DNA from: Caulobacter sp. | GTDB taxonomy: Bacteria > Pseudomonadota > Alphaproteobacteria > Caulobacterales > Caulobacteraceae | Assembly: GCA_030645575.1 (NCBI GenBank) | Contig: JAUSMJ010000064.1 | Span: 1 to 64,000 of the forward strand | Direction: 5' to 3' | DNA: 64,000 bases | Shown here: positions 16,088 through 24,643 of the stretch, piece after piece | Layout of the letters: every line of letters begins with the position of its first letter | Numbering within the stretch: position 1 is the stretch's first letter | The notes under the pieces: model-generated | Databases searched by the model: none | Told to the model about the DNA's origin: nothing | What the model saw: the letters and a program-made list of their open reading frames with translations, nothing else | Made by a program: the position numbers and the translations under genes

Positions 16088-17242
16088 TCAGAAGCTTTTG
16101 GGCATGCCGAGCACGTGAGTGCCCACGTGGCTGAGGATCAGGTTCGTGCTGATCGGGGCCACTTGATAGAGGCGCGTCTCACGGAACTTGCGCTCGATGT
16201 CGTACTCCTCGGCGAAGCCGAAGCCGCCGTGGGTCTGGATACAGGTGTCGGCGGCGGCCCAGCTGGCCTCGCTGGCCAGCATCTTGGCCATGTTGGCCTC
16301 CGTGCCGCAGGGCTGGCCGGCATCGAACAGCGCGGCCGCGTGGTCCACCGCCAGCGCGGCGGCGGACAGCTGTACGTAGTTGCGCGCGATCGGGAACTGC
16401 ACCCCCTGGTTCTCGCCGATGGCCCGGCCGAACACGTTGCGCTCCTTGGCGTAGGCGCTCGACCGGTCGATGAAGAACCGCCCGTCGCCGATGCACTCGC
16501 TGGCGATCAGGATCCGCTCGGCGTTCATGCCGTCCAGGATGTAGCGGAAGCCCTTGCCCTCCTCGCCGACGAGGTTCGAGGCGGGCACCTCGAGGTTGTC
16601 GAAGAACAGCTCGGTGGTGGCGTGGTTGAGCATGGTGCGGATCGGCCGGATGGTCAGGCCGTTCCCGACCGCCTCGCGCATGTCGACCAGCAGCACGCTC
16701 ATGCCGTCGGCCGGGCGGGCGGCGTCCTCGCGGGCCGTGGTGCGCACCAAAAGGACCATCAGGTCGCTGTGCTCTGCCCGGCTGATCCAGATCTTCTGGC
16801 CGTTGACGATGTATTTGTCGCCCTCGCGCCGCGCGAAGGTCGAGATGCGGGTGGTGTCGGTGCCGGCGGTCGGCTCGGTCACGCCGAAGGCCTGCAGCCG
16901 GATCTCGCCGCTGGCGATCTTCGGCAGATACTCCGCCTTCTGCGCGGCGCTGCCGTGCTTGAGCACCGTGCCCATGGTGTACATCTGGGCGTGACAGGCG
17001 CCGCCGTTGCAGCCCGAGCGGTGGATCTCCTCCAGCACCGCCGTCGCCGCCGACAGGCCCAGGCCCGAGCCGCCGTATTCCTCGGGGATCAGCACCGACA
17101 GGAAGCCCGCCTCGGTCAGCGTCTTCACGAACCGCGTCGGATAGGTCCGCTCGCGGTCGAGCGCGCGCCAGTATTCGCCCGGGAACCCCGCGCACAGCTT
17201 GCGCACGGCCTCGCGGATTTCAGGATGGGACGGCTGGGTCAT
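16088..17242 (-). CDS. Acyl-CoA dehydrogenase family protein
   Basis: The 384-residue flavoprotein has the three-domain ACAD layout: an N-terminal helical domain, a middle beta domain with AFGVTEPTAGTDTTRI and QKIWISRAEHSDL, and a C-terminal helical domain containing RNVFGRAIGENQGVQFPIA and CIQTHGGFGFAEEYDIERKFRE. It oxidises an acyl-CoA at C2-C3 and passes electrons to ETF. The gene is single, divergent from the TauD-type dioxygenase. Chain-length or branched substrate preference cannot be deduced. Confidence 0.92.
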   Translation of the reverse strand: MTQPSHPEIREAVRKLCAGFPGEYWRALDRERTYPTRFVKTLTEAGFLSVLIPEEYGGSGLGLSAATAVLEEIHRSGCNGGACHAQMYTMGTVLKHGSAAQKAEYLPKIASGEIRLQAFGVTEPTAGTDTTRISTFARREGDKYIVNGQKIWISRAEHSDLMVLLVRTTAREDAARPADGMSVLLVDMREAVGNGLTIRPIRTMLNHATTELFFDNLEVPASNLVGEEGKGFRYILDGMNAERILIASECIGDGRFFIDRSSAYAKERNVFGRAIGENQGVQFPIARNYVQLSAAALAVDHAAALFDAGQPCGTEANMAKMLASEASWAAADTCIQTHGGFGFAEEYDIERKFRETRLYQVAPISTNLILSHVGTHVLGMPKSF

Positions 17243-17396
17243 GGCCGCGAGCTAACGGGCGGACGCTGGGTGAGGCAAGGGCGGAATGGCGCGGCCCGGG
17301 AGGAGCGTCGGCGATCGGCCTTGCGGGAGGGCTCGTCGATTGCGCCCGGGTTCCGCTCCGGCGATCATGCGCCCAACAGGCAAGGGAGACGCACTC

Positions 17397-18233
17397 ATGG
17401 GCGGGATCACGATCCACAAGGTCGCCGGGGCGCTGGGCGCGGAAATCGGCGGGGTCGATCTATCCGTCCCGCTCGCCGACGAGACCATCGCCGCGATCCG
17501 CCGGGCCCTGGTCGAGCACCAGGTGATCTTCTTCCGCGACCAGAGTCTGACGCCAGAGCAACAGCTGGCCTTCGGCCGCCGGTTCGGGCCGCTGAACATC
17601 CACCCCTACGTGGCCGGAATGGACGACCATCCCGAGGTGATGGAGATCATCAAAGAGCCGACCGACCGGATCAATTTCGGCGGCGGCTGGCATTCGGACA
17701 TGAGCTTCCTGGAGACCCCCAGCATCGGCTCGATCCTCTATGCCGTGGTGTTGCCGGAGTGGGGCGGCGACACCCTGTTCGCCAGCCAGGCGGCGGCCTT
17801 CGAAGCCCTGTCGCCGGGCCTCCAGGCGACGCTGGAGGGGCTCAACGCCATCCATTCGGCCGAGCGCGAGTACGCCCCCACCGGCCCCTCGGCCCAGAAG
17901 CGCGAGTCGATGAAGATCGCCGACGCGGAAGGCATGGCCGGCCGCTTCAGCCACCCGGTGGTCAAGGTCCACCCCGAGACCGGCCGCAAGGCGCTGTACG
18001 TCAATCCGGCCTTCACGATGCAGTTCGACGGCTGGAGCCGCCGGGAGTCGCGGCCGCTGCTCGACTACCTGTTCGAGCACAGCCGCAAGGAGGTCTTCAC
18101 CTGCCGCCTGCGCTGGCGCCCCGGCACGGTGGCCTTCTGGGACAACCGCTCGGTCTGGCACTACGCGCTCAACGACTACCCCGGCCAGCGCCGGCACATG
18201 CGGCGGGTGACCGTGGATCCGGCGGCGGATTGA
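17397..18233 (+). CDS. TauD/TfdA family Fe(II)/2-oxoglutarate dioxygenase
   Basis: The ATG at 17397 has an AAGGGAG ribosome-binding site 9 bases upstream and gives 278 residues; the ORF-track start at 17286 is too early. The family start IHKVAGALGAEIGGVDLS and iron motif WHSDMSF (HxD) are present, with the distal His in SVWHYALNDYPGQRRHMRRVTV. Members oxidise taurine, alkyl sulfates, 2,4-D or similar acids. With a sulfatase nearby, a sulfur-scavenging role is possible but not shown. Confidence 0.9.
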   Translation: MGGITIHKVAGALGAEIGGVDLSVPLADETIAAIRRALVEHQVIFFRDQSLTPEQQLAFGRRFGPLNIHPYVAGMDDHPEVMEIIKEPTDRINFGGGWHSDMSFLETPSIGSILYAVVLPEWGGDTLFASQAAAFEALSPGLQATLEGLNAIHSAEREYAPTGPSAQKRESMKIADAEGMAGRFSHPVVKVHPETGRKALYVNPAFTMQFDGWSRRESRPLLDYLFEHSRKEVFTCRLRWRPGTVAFWDNRSVWHYALNDYPGQRRHMRRVTVDPAAD

Positions 18234-18317
18234 CCCGAAGACCAGCGGCGCGGCCAGTTGGAACAGGCCGTTGGCCCCCAGCAGCAGGGCGAGGACGGCG
18301 GCGATCCATCGGGACAT
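18234..18317 (-). pseudogene. 5' remnant of a small membrane protein gene
   Basis: An ATG at 18317 with a GGAG ribosome-binding site about ten bases upstream opens a frame starting MSRWIAAVLALLLGANGLF, a convincing N-terminal transmembrane segment. After about 28 residues the frame runs into antisense of the TauD gene, and the sequence stops looking hydrophobic or coding. The simplest reading is a gene whose 3' part was lost by deletion next to the dioxygenase stop codon. It is reported as a remnant, not a working gene. Confidence 0.45.
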
Positions 18318-18414
18318 ACGGGCGGTCTCCAGCGATGGAGGTGAGACGAGGCGGGCGGGGCGCGTGTGACATGCGTCGGGGATTGACCTGCCCGCCGTCC
18401 TCCGCCCCACTTCG

Positions 18415-19758
18415 ATGATGACAGACACAGCCCCCGCCGCCCGCCGCATCGGTCCCCTGCTGGCCACCGTGCTGGTGGCGGGCAACATGATCGGCTCGGG
18501 GGTGTTTCTGTTGCCGGCGACGCTGGCGGCGATCGGATCATCGACGATCATCGGCTGGGTCATCGCCTCGGCCGGGGCCATGCTGCTGGCGGGCGTGTTC
18601 GCGCTGCTGGCGACGCTGCGGCCGACGCCGGACGGCATCGTCGACTATCCGGCCCAGGGGCTGCACCCCTTCTTCGGCTTCGCCAACTGGCTGCTCTACT
18701 GGCTCAGCTGCTGGGTCGGCTCGCCGGCCATCGCCCTGGCGGTCACCGGCTACCTGACCTTCTTCTTCCCGGTCCTGTCCGACCCGCTCATCTCGGTCTG
18801 GACGACCATCGGGGTGATCTGGCTGATGACCCTGGCCAATGTCATCGGCGCGCGGACCGTGGCGCGGCTGGGCGGGATGACGCTGGTCATCGGCCTGGCG
18901 CCGATCGTCGTGGCGACGGTGCTGGGCCTGCTGGCCTTCGACCCGGCGACCTTCGCGGCCGGCTGGAACGTGACCGGCAAGCCGCTGACCCAGGCCGTCG
19001 GCGGGTCGCTGGCGCCGATCTTCTGGGCCTTCCTGGGGCTGGAGAGCGCGACCGTCGCGGCCGCCGTGGTGCGTGACCCGCGGCGCAACGTCGCCCGCGC
19101 GGCCCTCGGCGGCGTCGGCCTGGCGGCGGTCATCTACATCGCCGCCTCGGTGGCCCTGCTGGGGGCCATCCCCGCCGCCACCCTCGCCGCGTCGCCGGCC
19201 CCGTTCGCCGACGCGATCCGCATCCTGGCCGGCTCGACCGTCGCTTCGGTGATCGCCGTCTGTGCCCTGCTCAAGGCCGCCGGCACGATGGGCGGCTGGC
19301 TGCTGCTGACGGCTGAGTCGGCGCGCAGCGGCGCGGCGTCGGGCTTCCTGCCAAGGGTTCTCTCCGCCCGCGACCCGTCCCGGGCGCCGATCCGCGACCT
19401 CCTGCTATCGGCCGGGCTGATGTCGCTGGTCATCGCCTCCAGCATGTCGCCAACGCTGGGCAAGCAGTTCGGCGTGCTGATCAATATCGCGGTCAATCTG
19501 TCGATGGCGATGTACGCGCTCTGCGCCCTGTCGCTGATCCGCTTCGCCGGGGTGATCGAGGACCCCGGCCGGCGTCTGGCCGCGCGGGCCATGGCGGTCG
19601 GCGGCGCGGCCTTCGCGGTCTGGGTGGTGGCGGCGTCCGACCCGGCCATGCTGGCCCCGAGCCTGTGGGCCTTCGCCGCGACGGTTCCGCTGTATGGGGT
19701 TGTGCGGCTACTAAAGCGTGGATCCGGGACAGGCAAAGCTGTCCCAAGGGACAGCTAA
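18415..19758 (+). CDS. APC superfamily amino acid permease/antiporter
   Basis: The 447-residue protein has about twelve transmembrane segments. The first, PLLATVLVAGNMIGSGVFLLPATL, contains the APC GxxIGSGVF substrate-backbone loop. It resembles the arginine/agmatine antiporter subgroup (AdiC/YjdE), including FWAFLGLESATVAAAVVRDPRRNV. It would move an amino acid or polyamine across the inner membrane. Two consecutive ATG codons lie at the start and either could be used. The 3' end runs into a GGGACAGG-type palindromic repeat. Confidence 0.9.
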   Translation: MMTDTAPAARRIGPLLATVLVAGNMIGSGVFLLPATLAAIGSSTIIGWVIASAGAMLLAGVFALLATLRPTPDGIVDYPAQGLHPFFGFANWLLYWLSCWVGSPAIALAVTGYLTFFFPVLSDPLISVWTTIGVIWLMTLANVIGARTVARLGGMTLVIGLAPIVVATVLGLLAFDPATFAAGWNVTGKPLTQAVGGSLAPIFWAFLGLESATVAAAVVRDPRRNVARAALGGVGLAAVIYIAASVALLGAIPAATLAASPAPFADAIRILAGSTVASVIAVCALLKAAGTMGGWLLLTAESARSGAASGFLPRVLSARDPSRAPIRDLLLSAGLMSLVIASSMSPTLGKQFGVLINIAVNLSMAMYALCALSLIRFAGVIEDPGRRLAARAMAVGGAAFAVWVVAASDPAMLAPSLWAFAATVPLYGVVRLLKRGSGTGKAVPRDS

Positions 19759-19821
19759 GCCAGTCCCACGGCGCCGGCCGGGACAGGACTTCATGTCCCT
19801 TGGGACTTGATGTCCTGTCCC
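19726..19821. repeat. GGGACAGG palindromic repeat after the permease gene
   Basis: Hairpins built from GGGACAGGCAAAGCTGTCCC (19726-19745, in the last permease codons) and from GGGACAGGACTTCATGTCCC with its partner GGGACTTGATGTCCTGTCCC (19780-19821) separate two convergent genes. They may terminate transcription from both sides. No T-tract is present. Confidence 0.7.
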
Positions 19822-19839
19822 TGTTCCCCGCTCTGGCCC

Positions 19840-21591
19840 CTACCACTGCCAGTCCGTCGCGCTCGCCCTGCATCCCCCGTCCGGCCAGCCCTTCCAGCCC
19901 CTGCCGCGCACGACGCGCCCCGTGGCCAGGGCCGTCGGCTCACCCTCCTTCAGCGCCACGCCGCCGTTGACCAGCACCCAGCGCACGCCGGTGGCGAACT
20001 GGCGCGGCGTCTCGTAGGTGGCCGTGTCGGCGATGGTCGCCGGGTCGAAGATCACCACATCGGCGAAATTTCCGGCCTTGAGCATGCCCCGGTCGCGCAG
20101 GCCCAGATTGTGCGCGGGCAGGGCCGACAGGCGCCGCACGGCCTCCTGCAGGGTCAGGCTGCGCTCATCCCGCACATATTTGCCCAGCAGCCGGGCGACG
20201 TTGCCGTAGGCGCGCGGGTGGGTGCTCGACTGCAGGAACACACCCTCGGGCGCCAGCGCCGCCGCATCCGAGCCGAAGCTCATCCACGGCAGGGCCGTCT
20301 GGCGGCGGACGTTGTCCTCGCTCATCAGGAAATAGACCACCTGCACCCGGCTGCCGTCCTCGATGACCAGGTCGATGGCCGCGTCCTCGGGGCTGACCCC
20401 GCGCATCCGCGCCACCTCGGCCAGGGTCTTGCCGGTCAGGGGCTTGAGCTTGGGATTGCGGAAGCCGACCAGCAGCGTGCCCTCGGGCCCGGCGAAACGG
20501 TAGAGGTTCTCGAACGCCGGGCTGTCGGTGCGCATCTCGGCGATCACCTCGCGGCGGGTGGCCGGGTCCTTCAGCCGCTTGATCCAGGCCTCGCGACCGC
20601 CGGCCTGCACCCAGGTCGGCATGGCCGCGTCCAGGCCCGTCGAGCCGGCCGTATAGGTATACATGTCGGCCGTGATGCGCAGGCCCGAGGCGCGGGCCGC
20701 CTCGATCCGGGCGATGGCCGCCTCCAGCTTGGGCCAGTTGGCCTTGCCGGCCGCCTTGAGGTGATAGATCTCGGCCGGGGCGCCGGAACGGCGCGAGATG
20801 TCGATCAGCTCGTCGATCGCCTCCAGCAGCCGGTTGCCCTCGCTGCGCATGTGGCTGATGTACATGCCGCCGCAGCGGCCGGCCTCGGTCGACAGGGCCA
20901 CCAGCTCGTCGGTGTCGGCATAGCTGCCCGGCGCGTAGATCAGCGACGAGCCGACGCCCAGCGCGCCCTCCTCCATGGCCTGGACGACCAGCGCCCGCAT
21001 CCGGGCCAGCTCGGCCGGGGTCGGATCGACGTCCTCCTCGCCCAGGACGTTGGTGCGCACCGTCTCGGCCCCGACGAACGAGGCGACGTTCTGGGCCACG
21101 CCCATCTTTTCCAGGTGGCTCAGGTAACCGTCCAGGGTGGTCCAGGCGATGTCGAACTTGATGTCGCCCTGCCGCTCGCGCTCCTGCTTGCGCATCTTTT
21201 CGGTCCAGGGGCCCATCGACGAGCCCTCGCCCATCACCTCAAGCGTCACGCCCTGTTTGAGGTCGGACAGGCCCCGACCGTCGGCCAGCAGGCTTTCGGT
21301 GGCCCAGCTGAGCATGTTGATGAAGCCCGGCGAGACGGCCAGGCCCGTGGCGTCGATCTCGGTCAGGCGAGGCCCGCGCAGTTTGCGGCCGACGGCCACG
21401 ATCCGGTCGCCACGAATGGCCACGTCGCCGACGAACGGCGCGCCGCCGGAGCCGTCGTGGATCGCGCCATTGCGGATCACGATGTCGAAGGGGGCGCCGC
21501 GGCCAATCTGCCCGGGGATGGGCGAGAGGGATGAGCAGGAGAGGAGGAGGACAGAGAGAACCGTGACCAGAAACGCGCGCGCCATTCCCAT
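19840..21591 (-). CDS. D-aminoacylase/amidohydrolase-like lipoprotein
   Basis: The 583-residue protein has a lipobox-type signal (VTVLSVLLLSCSS) and the N-acyl-D-amino-acid deacylase layout: VIRNGAIHDGSGG, EIYHLKAAGKANW, LRITADMYTYTAGSTG and a C-terminal VLVNGGVALKEGE. Where related enzymes have GFIDxHxHxD metal ligands it reads GFINMLSWATESLLADGRG, so the first HxH pair is missing. It may be a subfamily with altered metal binding or a non-D-aminoacylase activity. A REP hairpin and the island boundary begin only 6 bp upstream of its start codon. M3 could also be the start. Confidence 0.85.
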   Translation of the reverse strand: MGMARAFLVTVLSVLLLSCSSLSPIPGQIGRGAPFDIVIRNGAIHDGSGGAPFVGDVAIRGDRIVAVGRKLRGPRLTEIDATGLAVSPGFINMLSWATESLLADGRGLSDLKQGVTLEVMGEGSSMGPWTEKMRKQERERQGDIKFDIAWTTLDGYLSHLEKMGVAQNVASFVGAETVRTNVLGEEDVDPTPAELARMRALVVQAMEEGALGVGSSLIYAPGSYADTDELVALSTEAGRCGGMYISHMRSEGNRLLEAIDELIDISRRSGAPAEIYHLKAAGKANWPKLEAAIARIEAARASGLRITADMYTYTAGSTGLDAAMPTWVQAGGREAWIKRLKDPATRREVIAEMRTDSPAFENLYRFAGPEGTLLVGFRNPKLKPLTGKTLAEVARMRGVSPEDAAIDLVIEDGSRVQVVYFLMSEDNVRRQTALPWMSFGSDAAALAPEGVFLQSSTHPRAYGNVARLLGKYVRDERSLTLQEAVRRLSALPAHNLGLRDRGMLKAGNFADVVIFDPATIADTATYETPRQFATGVRWVLVNGGVALKEGEPTALATGRVVRGRGWKGWPDGGCRASATDWQW

Positions 21592-21596
21592 ACTCC

Positions 21597-21624
21597 GCTC
21601 ATCCCCGCGAAGGCGGGGACCCAG
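21597..21624. repeat. Left 28-bp inverted repeat bounding the accessory island
   Basis: The 28 bases GCTCATCCCCGCGAAGGCGG... at 21597-21624 are the exact reverse complement of 26851-26878. Each copy is itself a hairpin (TCCCCGCGAAGGCGGGGA). Sequence of this kind is a common dispersed REP in related genomes (from memory), so it may mark the insertion context and not the ends of the element itself. Confidence 0.8.
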
Positions 21625-21692
21625 GTTTTTTCAGGGATGACTTCAAGCGTCCGAGAAGATCCCGCGCCTATCTTGCACGGAGGGCGGCCAGT

Positions 21693-22157
21693 TCAAAAAC
21701 GCCTGGGTTCTGTTGCCAAAGCGTCGCCTTTTCCGGAAGGCATCTGGAGGAGCGTGATCTCCACGCCCTCCTTTCCGATCACGATGCGGTCTGTGATCGT
21801 CTCGACGATTTGACGGCGGTGTTCCCACGGAAGATCAGGCCACTTGCCTGCAAGGTCACGAGCATCGTCCAGGACCTCGTCACGAGAGAGCATGCCTATC
21901 CTGAGTACGTCTCGCTCGGCTTCAAGGCGCGGAAGCTCGTCTTCGATCTGTGCCCGGCGTTCGGATAGCGGCTTGTGCCTTCGTCCGAAGTCCGCCTTGG
22001 CGAGTTCGCCCGCGTGATAGAGGTCGAACAGCTCGTTTTCCGCGATGACGAGCTTCTTGAGTTCGCCGTCGCCGACAGCGATTAATTGCCTAAAGCGTGT
22101 CGGCCTTGTGCCGGCACGCCCCTTCGTTGCGGCCTCGGCAAGTAAAGCGCGACCAAT
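21693..22157 (-). pseudogene. C-terminal remnant of a large serine recombinase
   Basis: Reading the minus strand upstream of the annotated ORF start shows one open frame from a stop at about 22158 to the TGA-type stop at 21693. It encodes ENELFDLYHAGELAKADF, HKPLSERRAQIEDELPRLEAE, SRDEVLDDARDLAGKWPDLP and HRRQIVETITDRIVIGK (quoted in parts). This is the coiled-coil and C-terminal region of large serine recombinases. The catalytic N-terminal domain and zinc ribbon are absent and there is no start codon, so it is a fragment left by an integrative element. The upstream end of homology is uncertain. Confidence 0.75.
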
Positions 22158-22194
22158 TCAATTCTGTCGGACAGCCATCCGGCCTCTATACGAG

Positions 22195-23325
22195 ATGCCC
22201 GCCATGCCCCGAGTTCTCACCATTACCGGATTTGCCGACGTGCACGCGCTGGCGATCGAGAGAGCCATTCGTCTCCAAGGTGGTGAGTCTACGATCTGGA
22301 ACATCTCTGACTTTCCTAGACACCAGCGGATCAGCAGCTTGGTCGATGATGCGGGCGAAAGCCATGTCAACGTCCTGCAGCGGGATCACAGCGTGATTAC
22401 CGGCCCCTTCGATGTAGTGTGGAACCGGCGGGCGTTGAGCAAGAACCTGTATAGCGAGGGTCTCCACGAAGGAGACATGGATTTCGTCCGCCATGAAACG
22501 ACGCTGTTCCTGAGGTCGCTTTACCTGTCGTCTTTCAGGGACGCCTTTTGGTTAAATGCGCCGTTGAACAAATTCCAGGCCGATGCCAAGCTGGCGCAAA
22601 TTCTGGCTGCCAAGGCATGTGGGCTCTATGTTCCGCCGACCCTGGTCTCCAACGATCCTGAGCAAGTCTTGGCATTTGTCGAGCGCTATGGGTGGAACGT
22701 GATCGTCAAATCGTTCCACGGCCATGCTTGGAATGTCGGTGGCGGGCCGGAAGAGCAGCTCTATGTCAACTATGCCGCCAGGGTCAAAGCTGAAGCCTTG
22801 ACGCCGGAGGCGATCGCGGCCTGCCCCGCCATATATCAACGGCTTGTTGAGAAGGCGTTCGAGCTCCGCATCGTGTTGTGCGGCGAGAGTCTTATGGCGA
22901 TCAAGATCGATTCGCAGATCCGCCAGGACACGGCGATCGATTTTCGTTCAGGCCAGGGCACGCTTCCACTGTCCGAATATGCGCTTCCCGATGACGTACA
23001 GGCAAAGCTAATCCAGTTCGCTAAAGCGCTGGGTATAGTGTTCGGCAGCATCGACGCAATTATTACCCCTAATAACGAGTTCGTGTTCCTTGAGGTGAAC
23101 GAGCAAGGTCAGTTTCTCTGGTGCGAGTTAAACAATCCCGACATTCCCGTTACACAATTCGTGACGGATTTCCTTATGTACGGGCGCGCAGACTTCAGGT
23201 GGGAGCGCCCCGAGCGGCCCATGCGGCTTGCGGAAATTGAAGATGCGGAGTTTAAACACAATTTCTCCCATCTCATGTCTCAGAACGAGTACGCCGAACT
23301 CAACAACAAGAATGGCTACGGCTAG
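22195..23325 (+). CDS. MvdD-type ATP-grasp peptide ligase (graspetide-maturase-like)
   Basis: The 376-residue protein has a pre-ATP-grasp domain (MPRVLTITGFADVHALAIER, residues 4-125) and an ATP-grasp domain: NKFQADAKLAQILAAKACGL with TLVSNDPEQV (125-157), the ATP lysine in VIVKSF (K172), YQRLVEKAFELRIVLCGE, KIDSQ, and the metal-binding end GSIDAII (D287) and FLEVNEQGQFLW (E300, N302). ELRxxxxGE, IDSQ and GQFLW are hallmarks of MvdC/MvdD-like RiPP maturases that form ester or amide crosslinks. No precursor peptide was seen nearby. Start is ATG 22195 or 22204; upstream ORF-track residues are antisense of the recombinase remnant. Codon use is far less GC-biased than in neighbours. Confidence 0.85.
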   Translation: MPAMPRVLTITGFADVHALAIERAIRLQGGESTIWNISDFPRHQRISSLVDDAGESHVNVLQRDHSVITGPFDVVWNRRALSKNLYSEGLHEGDMDFVRHETTLFLRSLYLSSFRDAFWLNAPLNKFQADAKLAQILAAKACGLYVPPTLVSNDPEQVLAFVERYGWNVIVKSFHGHAWNVGGGPEEQLYVNYAARVKAEALTPEAIAACPAIYQRLVEKAFELRIVLCGESLMAIKIDSQIRQDTAIDFRSGQGTLPLSEYALPDDVQAKLIQFAKALGIVFGSIDAIITPNNEFVFLEVNEQGQFLWCELNNPDIPVTQFVTDFLMYGRADFRWERPERPMRLAEIEDAEFKHNFSHLMSQNEYAELNNKNGYG

Positions 23326-23343
23326 GATTAAGCGTGGAACTGC

Positions 23344-24303
23344 ATGATGGTCATTGAATGGTTGCTCCTTGGCGCCGGTCTGGGCATGCAGGTTCCCCCC
23401 GCGCCGCCAATGGCTCAAATCCAACCGGCCGACATCCAGCAAGCCACGGATGAGTTCGATTTCGGTCGCCTGATTTTTGCGCCGGCGGCCGATGAGCGGG
23501 CTAAATACGCGCAGCTGCTTGCGTGGGCGGAAAGTCGCCCTTCCGTCGCCGAGCCCAATCCGCCGGGCAAGGGCGAAGCCGATCCCTATGCCAACGCCTG
23601 CTTCGAGCCGGTGCAAGCCAACTACATCATCGCCTGGCGCCCGCGTCCGGGCCTGGACAGCCCGTCCTCCTACGCCCAGGCCCGCGGCAAGATCGTCGGC
23701 GCCTTGCGCGCCATAAAGGCAAGGTATTTGGCGACGACGAAGGGCGAAACCACGGCGGGACCGTCCCTGGGGGCGCAACTCGAGGCTCAGGTACGCGTCG
23801 ATCAAGTCTGGTTCGGTTCCGCCGTCGACGTCTGGCTGGAGCTCTTTCCTCAGGCGACGGATGAAGAGACCACGTGGTTTTTTTCAATCCTGCAGGCCAA
23901 GCAATGCGAGATCGAGGCCGACAGCGTGAAACTGCTGACCCGTTTGTTCAAGGTGACATCCTGGCCTGACGACGCCGCCTATGGCGACGGCGCCAGTCAC
24001 GCCGCCTGGGTTCTCGCGCAGCATGCCGACCATCATCCGTCTCTGCAACGACTGGCCGCCGCCCGCTTGAGACGCGCCGCTTCGGCAGGTGAGGCGTCAA
24101 CTGCGGACTACGCGTTGCTTCAAGACCGTGTCCAGGTCAGGTTGGGCTTACCCCAGGTGTATGGCTCGCAGTTTCACGCGAGTTGCGGTGGCAACGTTCC
24201 GTATCCGATTCTGGACGAGGCGAACGTGGATGAGCGCCGCAAAGCGGTCGGCCTGTCCTCGCTGGAAGAGTACAAGGCCAAAATTGGACGTCCGTGCAAA
24301 TGA
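23344..24303 (+). CDS. DUF6624 family protein, putative exported, paired with ATP-grasp ligase
   Basis: The 319-residue protein begins with a hydrophobic segment (MVIEWLLLGAGLGMQVPPAPP) that may be a weak signal peptide. The C-terminal half has the DUF6624 pattern: AAWVLAQHADHHPSLQR, YALLQDRVQVRLGLPQVYGSQF and YPILDEANVDERRKAVGL. The function of this family is not known to me. The start lies 18 bp after the ATP-grasp stop, so the two genes are probably one transcript; the protein may be a substrate, partner or immunity factor. The middle region (residues 60-130) is higher in GC than the ends. Confidence 0.82.
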   Translation: MMVIEWLLLGAGLGMQVPPAPPMAQIQPADIQQATDEFDFGRLIFAPAADERAKYAQLLAWAESRPSVAEPNPPGKGEADPYANACFEPVQANYIIAWRPRPGLDSPSSYAQARGKIVGALRAIKARYLATTKGETTAGPSLGAQLEAQVRVDQVWFGSAVDVWLELFPQATDEETTWFFSILQAKQCEIEADSVKLLTRLFKVTSWPDDAAYGDGASHAAWVLAQHADHHPSLQRLAAARLRRAASAGEASTADYALLQDRVQVRLGLPQVYGSQFHASCGGNVPYPILDEANVDERRKAVGLSSLEEYKAKIGRPCK

Positions 24304-24643
24304 CCGGCGCACGATGGACCTTAGGCACCACTTGCCCGCAAGTCGTTGCCGACGATTCGAGGGCAAAGGGCAAAACTGCCCGAAGGGGGCTTAGAGTCCT
24401 CTGGAAATTCACGGATGTGCGTTTCTGCATAGCGGGTAACCTTTGTATTTTCGCCAAATGCCCCCTCCCAGCGAGCTATGAATCGTCAATGCGCTCGTCC
24501 GTGATCCGCATGCTGTCCTGATGAAAGAGCGCACGTGATCCAGAAGGGCGCCACTTCTACACGCCGTTTTGATAGTCGATTCCATGTTGAGGGGGCCCGC
24601 GCCACCGGCCGCCAAACCACAGGATTTCCGCAACGTGGCAAGG
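24304..24643. other. Non-coding or unassigned stretch inside the island
   Basis: These 340 bases have no convincing gene. ORFs of 72-106 codons on both strands have poor codon usage and no recognisable motif. A small hairpin (GGGCAAAACTGCCC) lies at about 24368-24381. I searched all frames for a short graspetide-like precursor with a TxK-type or repeated acidic core and found none. Confidence 0.5.

Noticed and set aside
22045-22194. The first 50 codons of the ATP-grasp ORF in the track
   Set aside because: They are antisense of the recombinase remnant. Family members begin near MPRVLTITG, so the start at 22195 or 22204 is used.
24304-24643. Possible graspetide precursor between DUF6624 and the XRE gene
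   Set aside because: No frame has an RBS, a leader-like helix with a PFxLxFL-type motif, or a TxK-type core. The ORFs there have poor codon usage.
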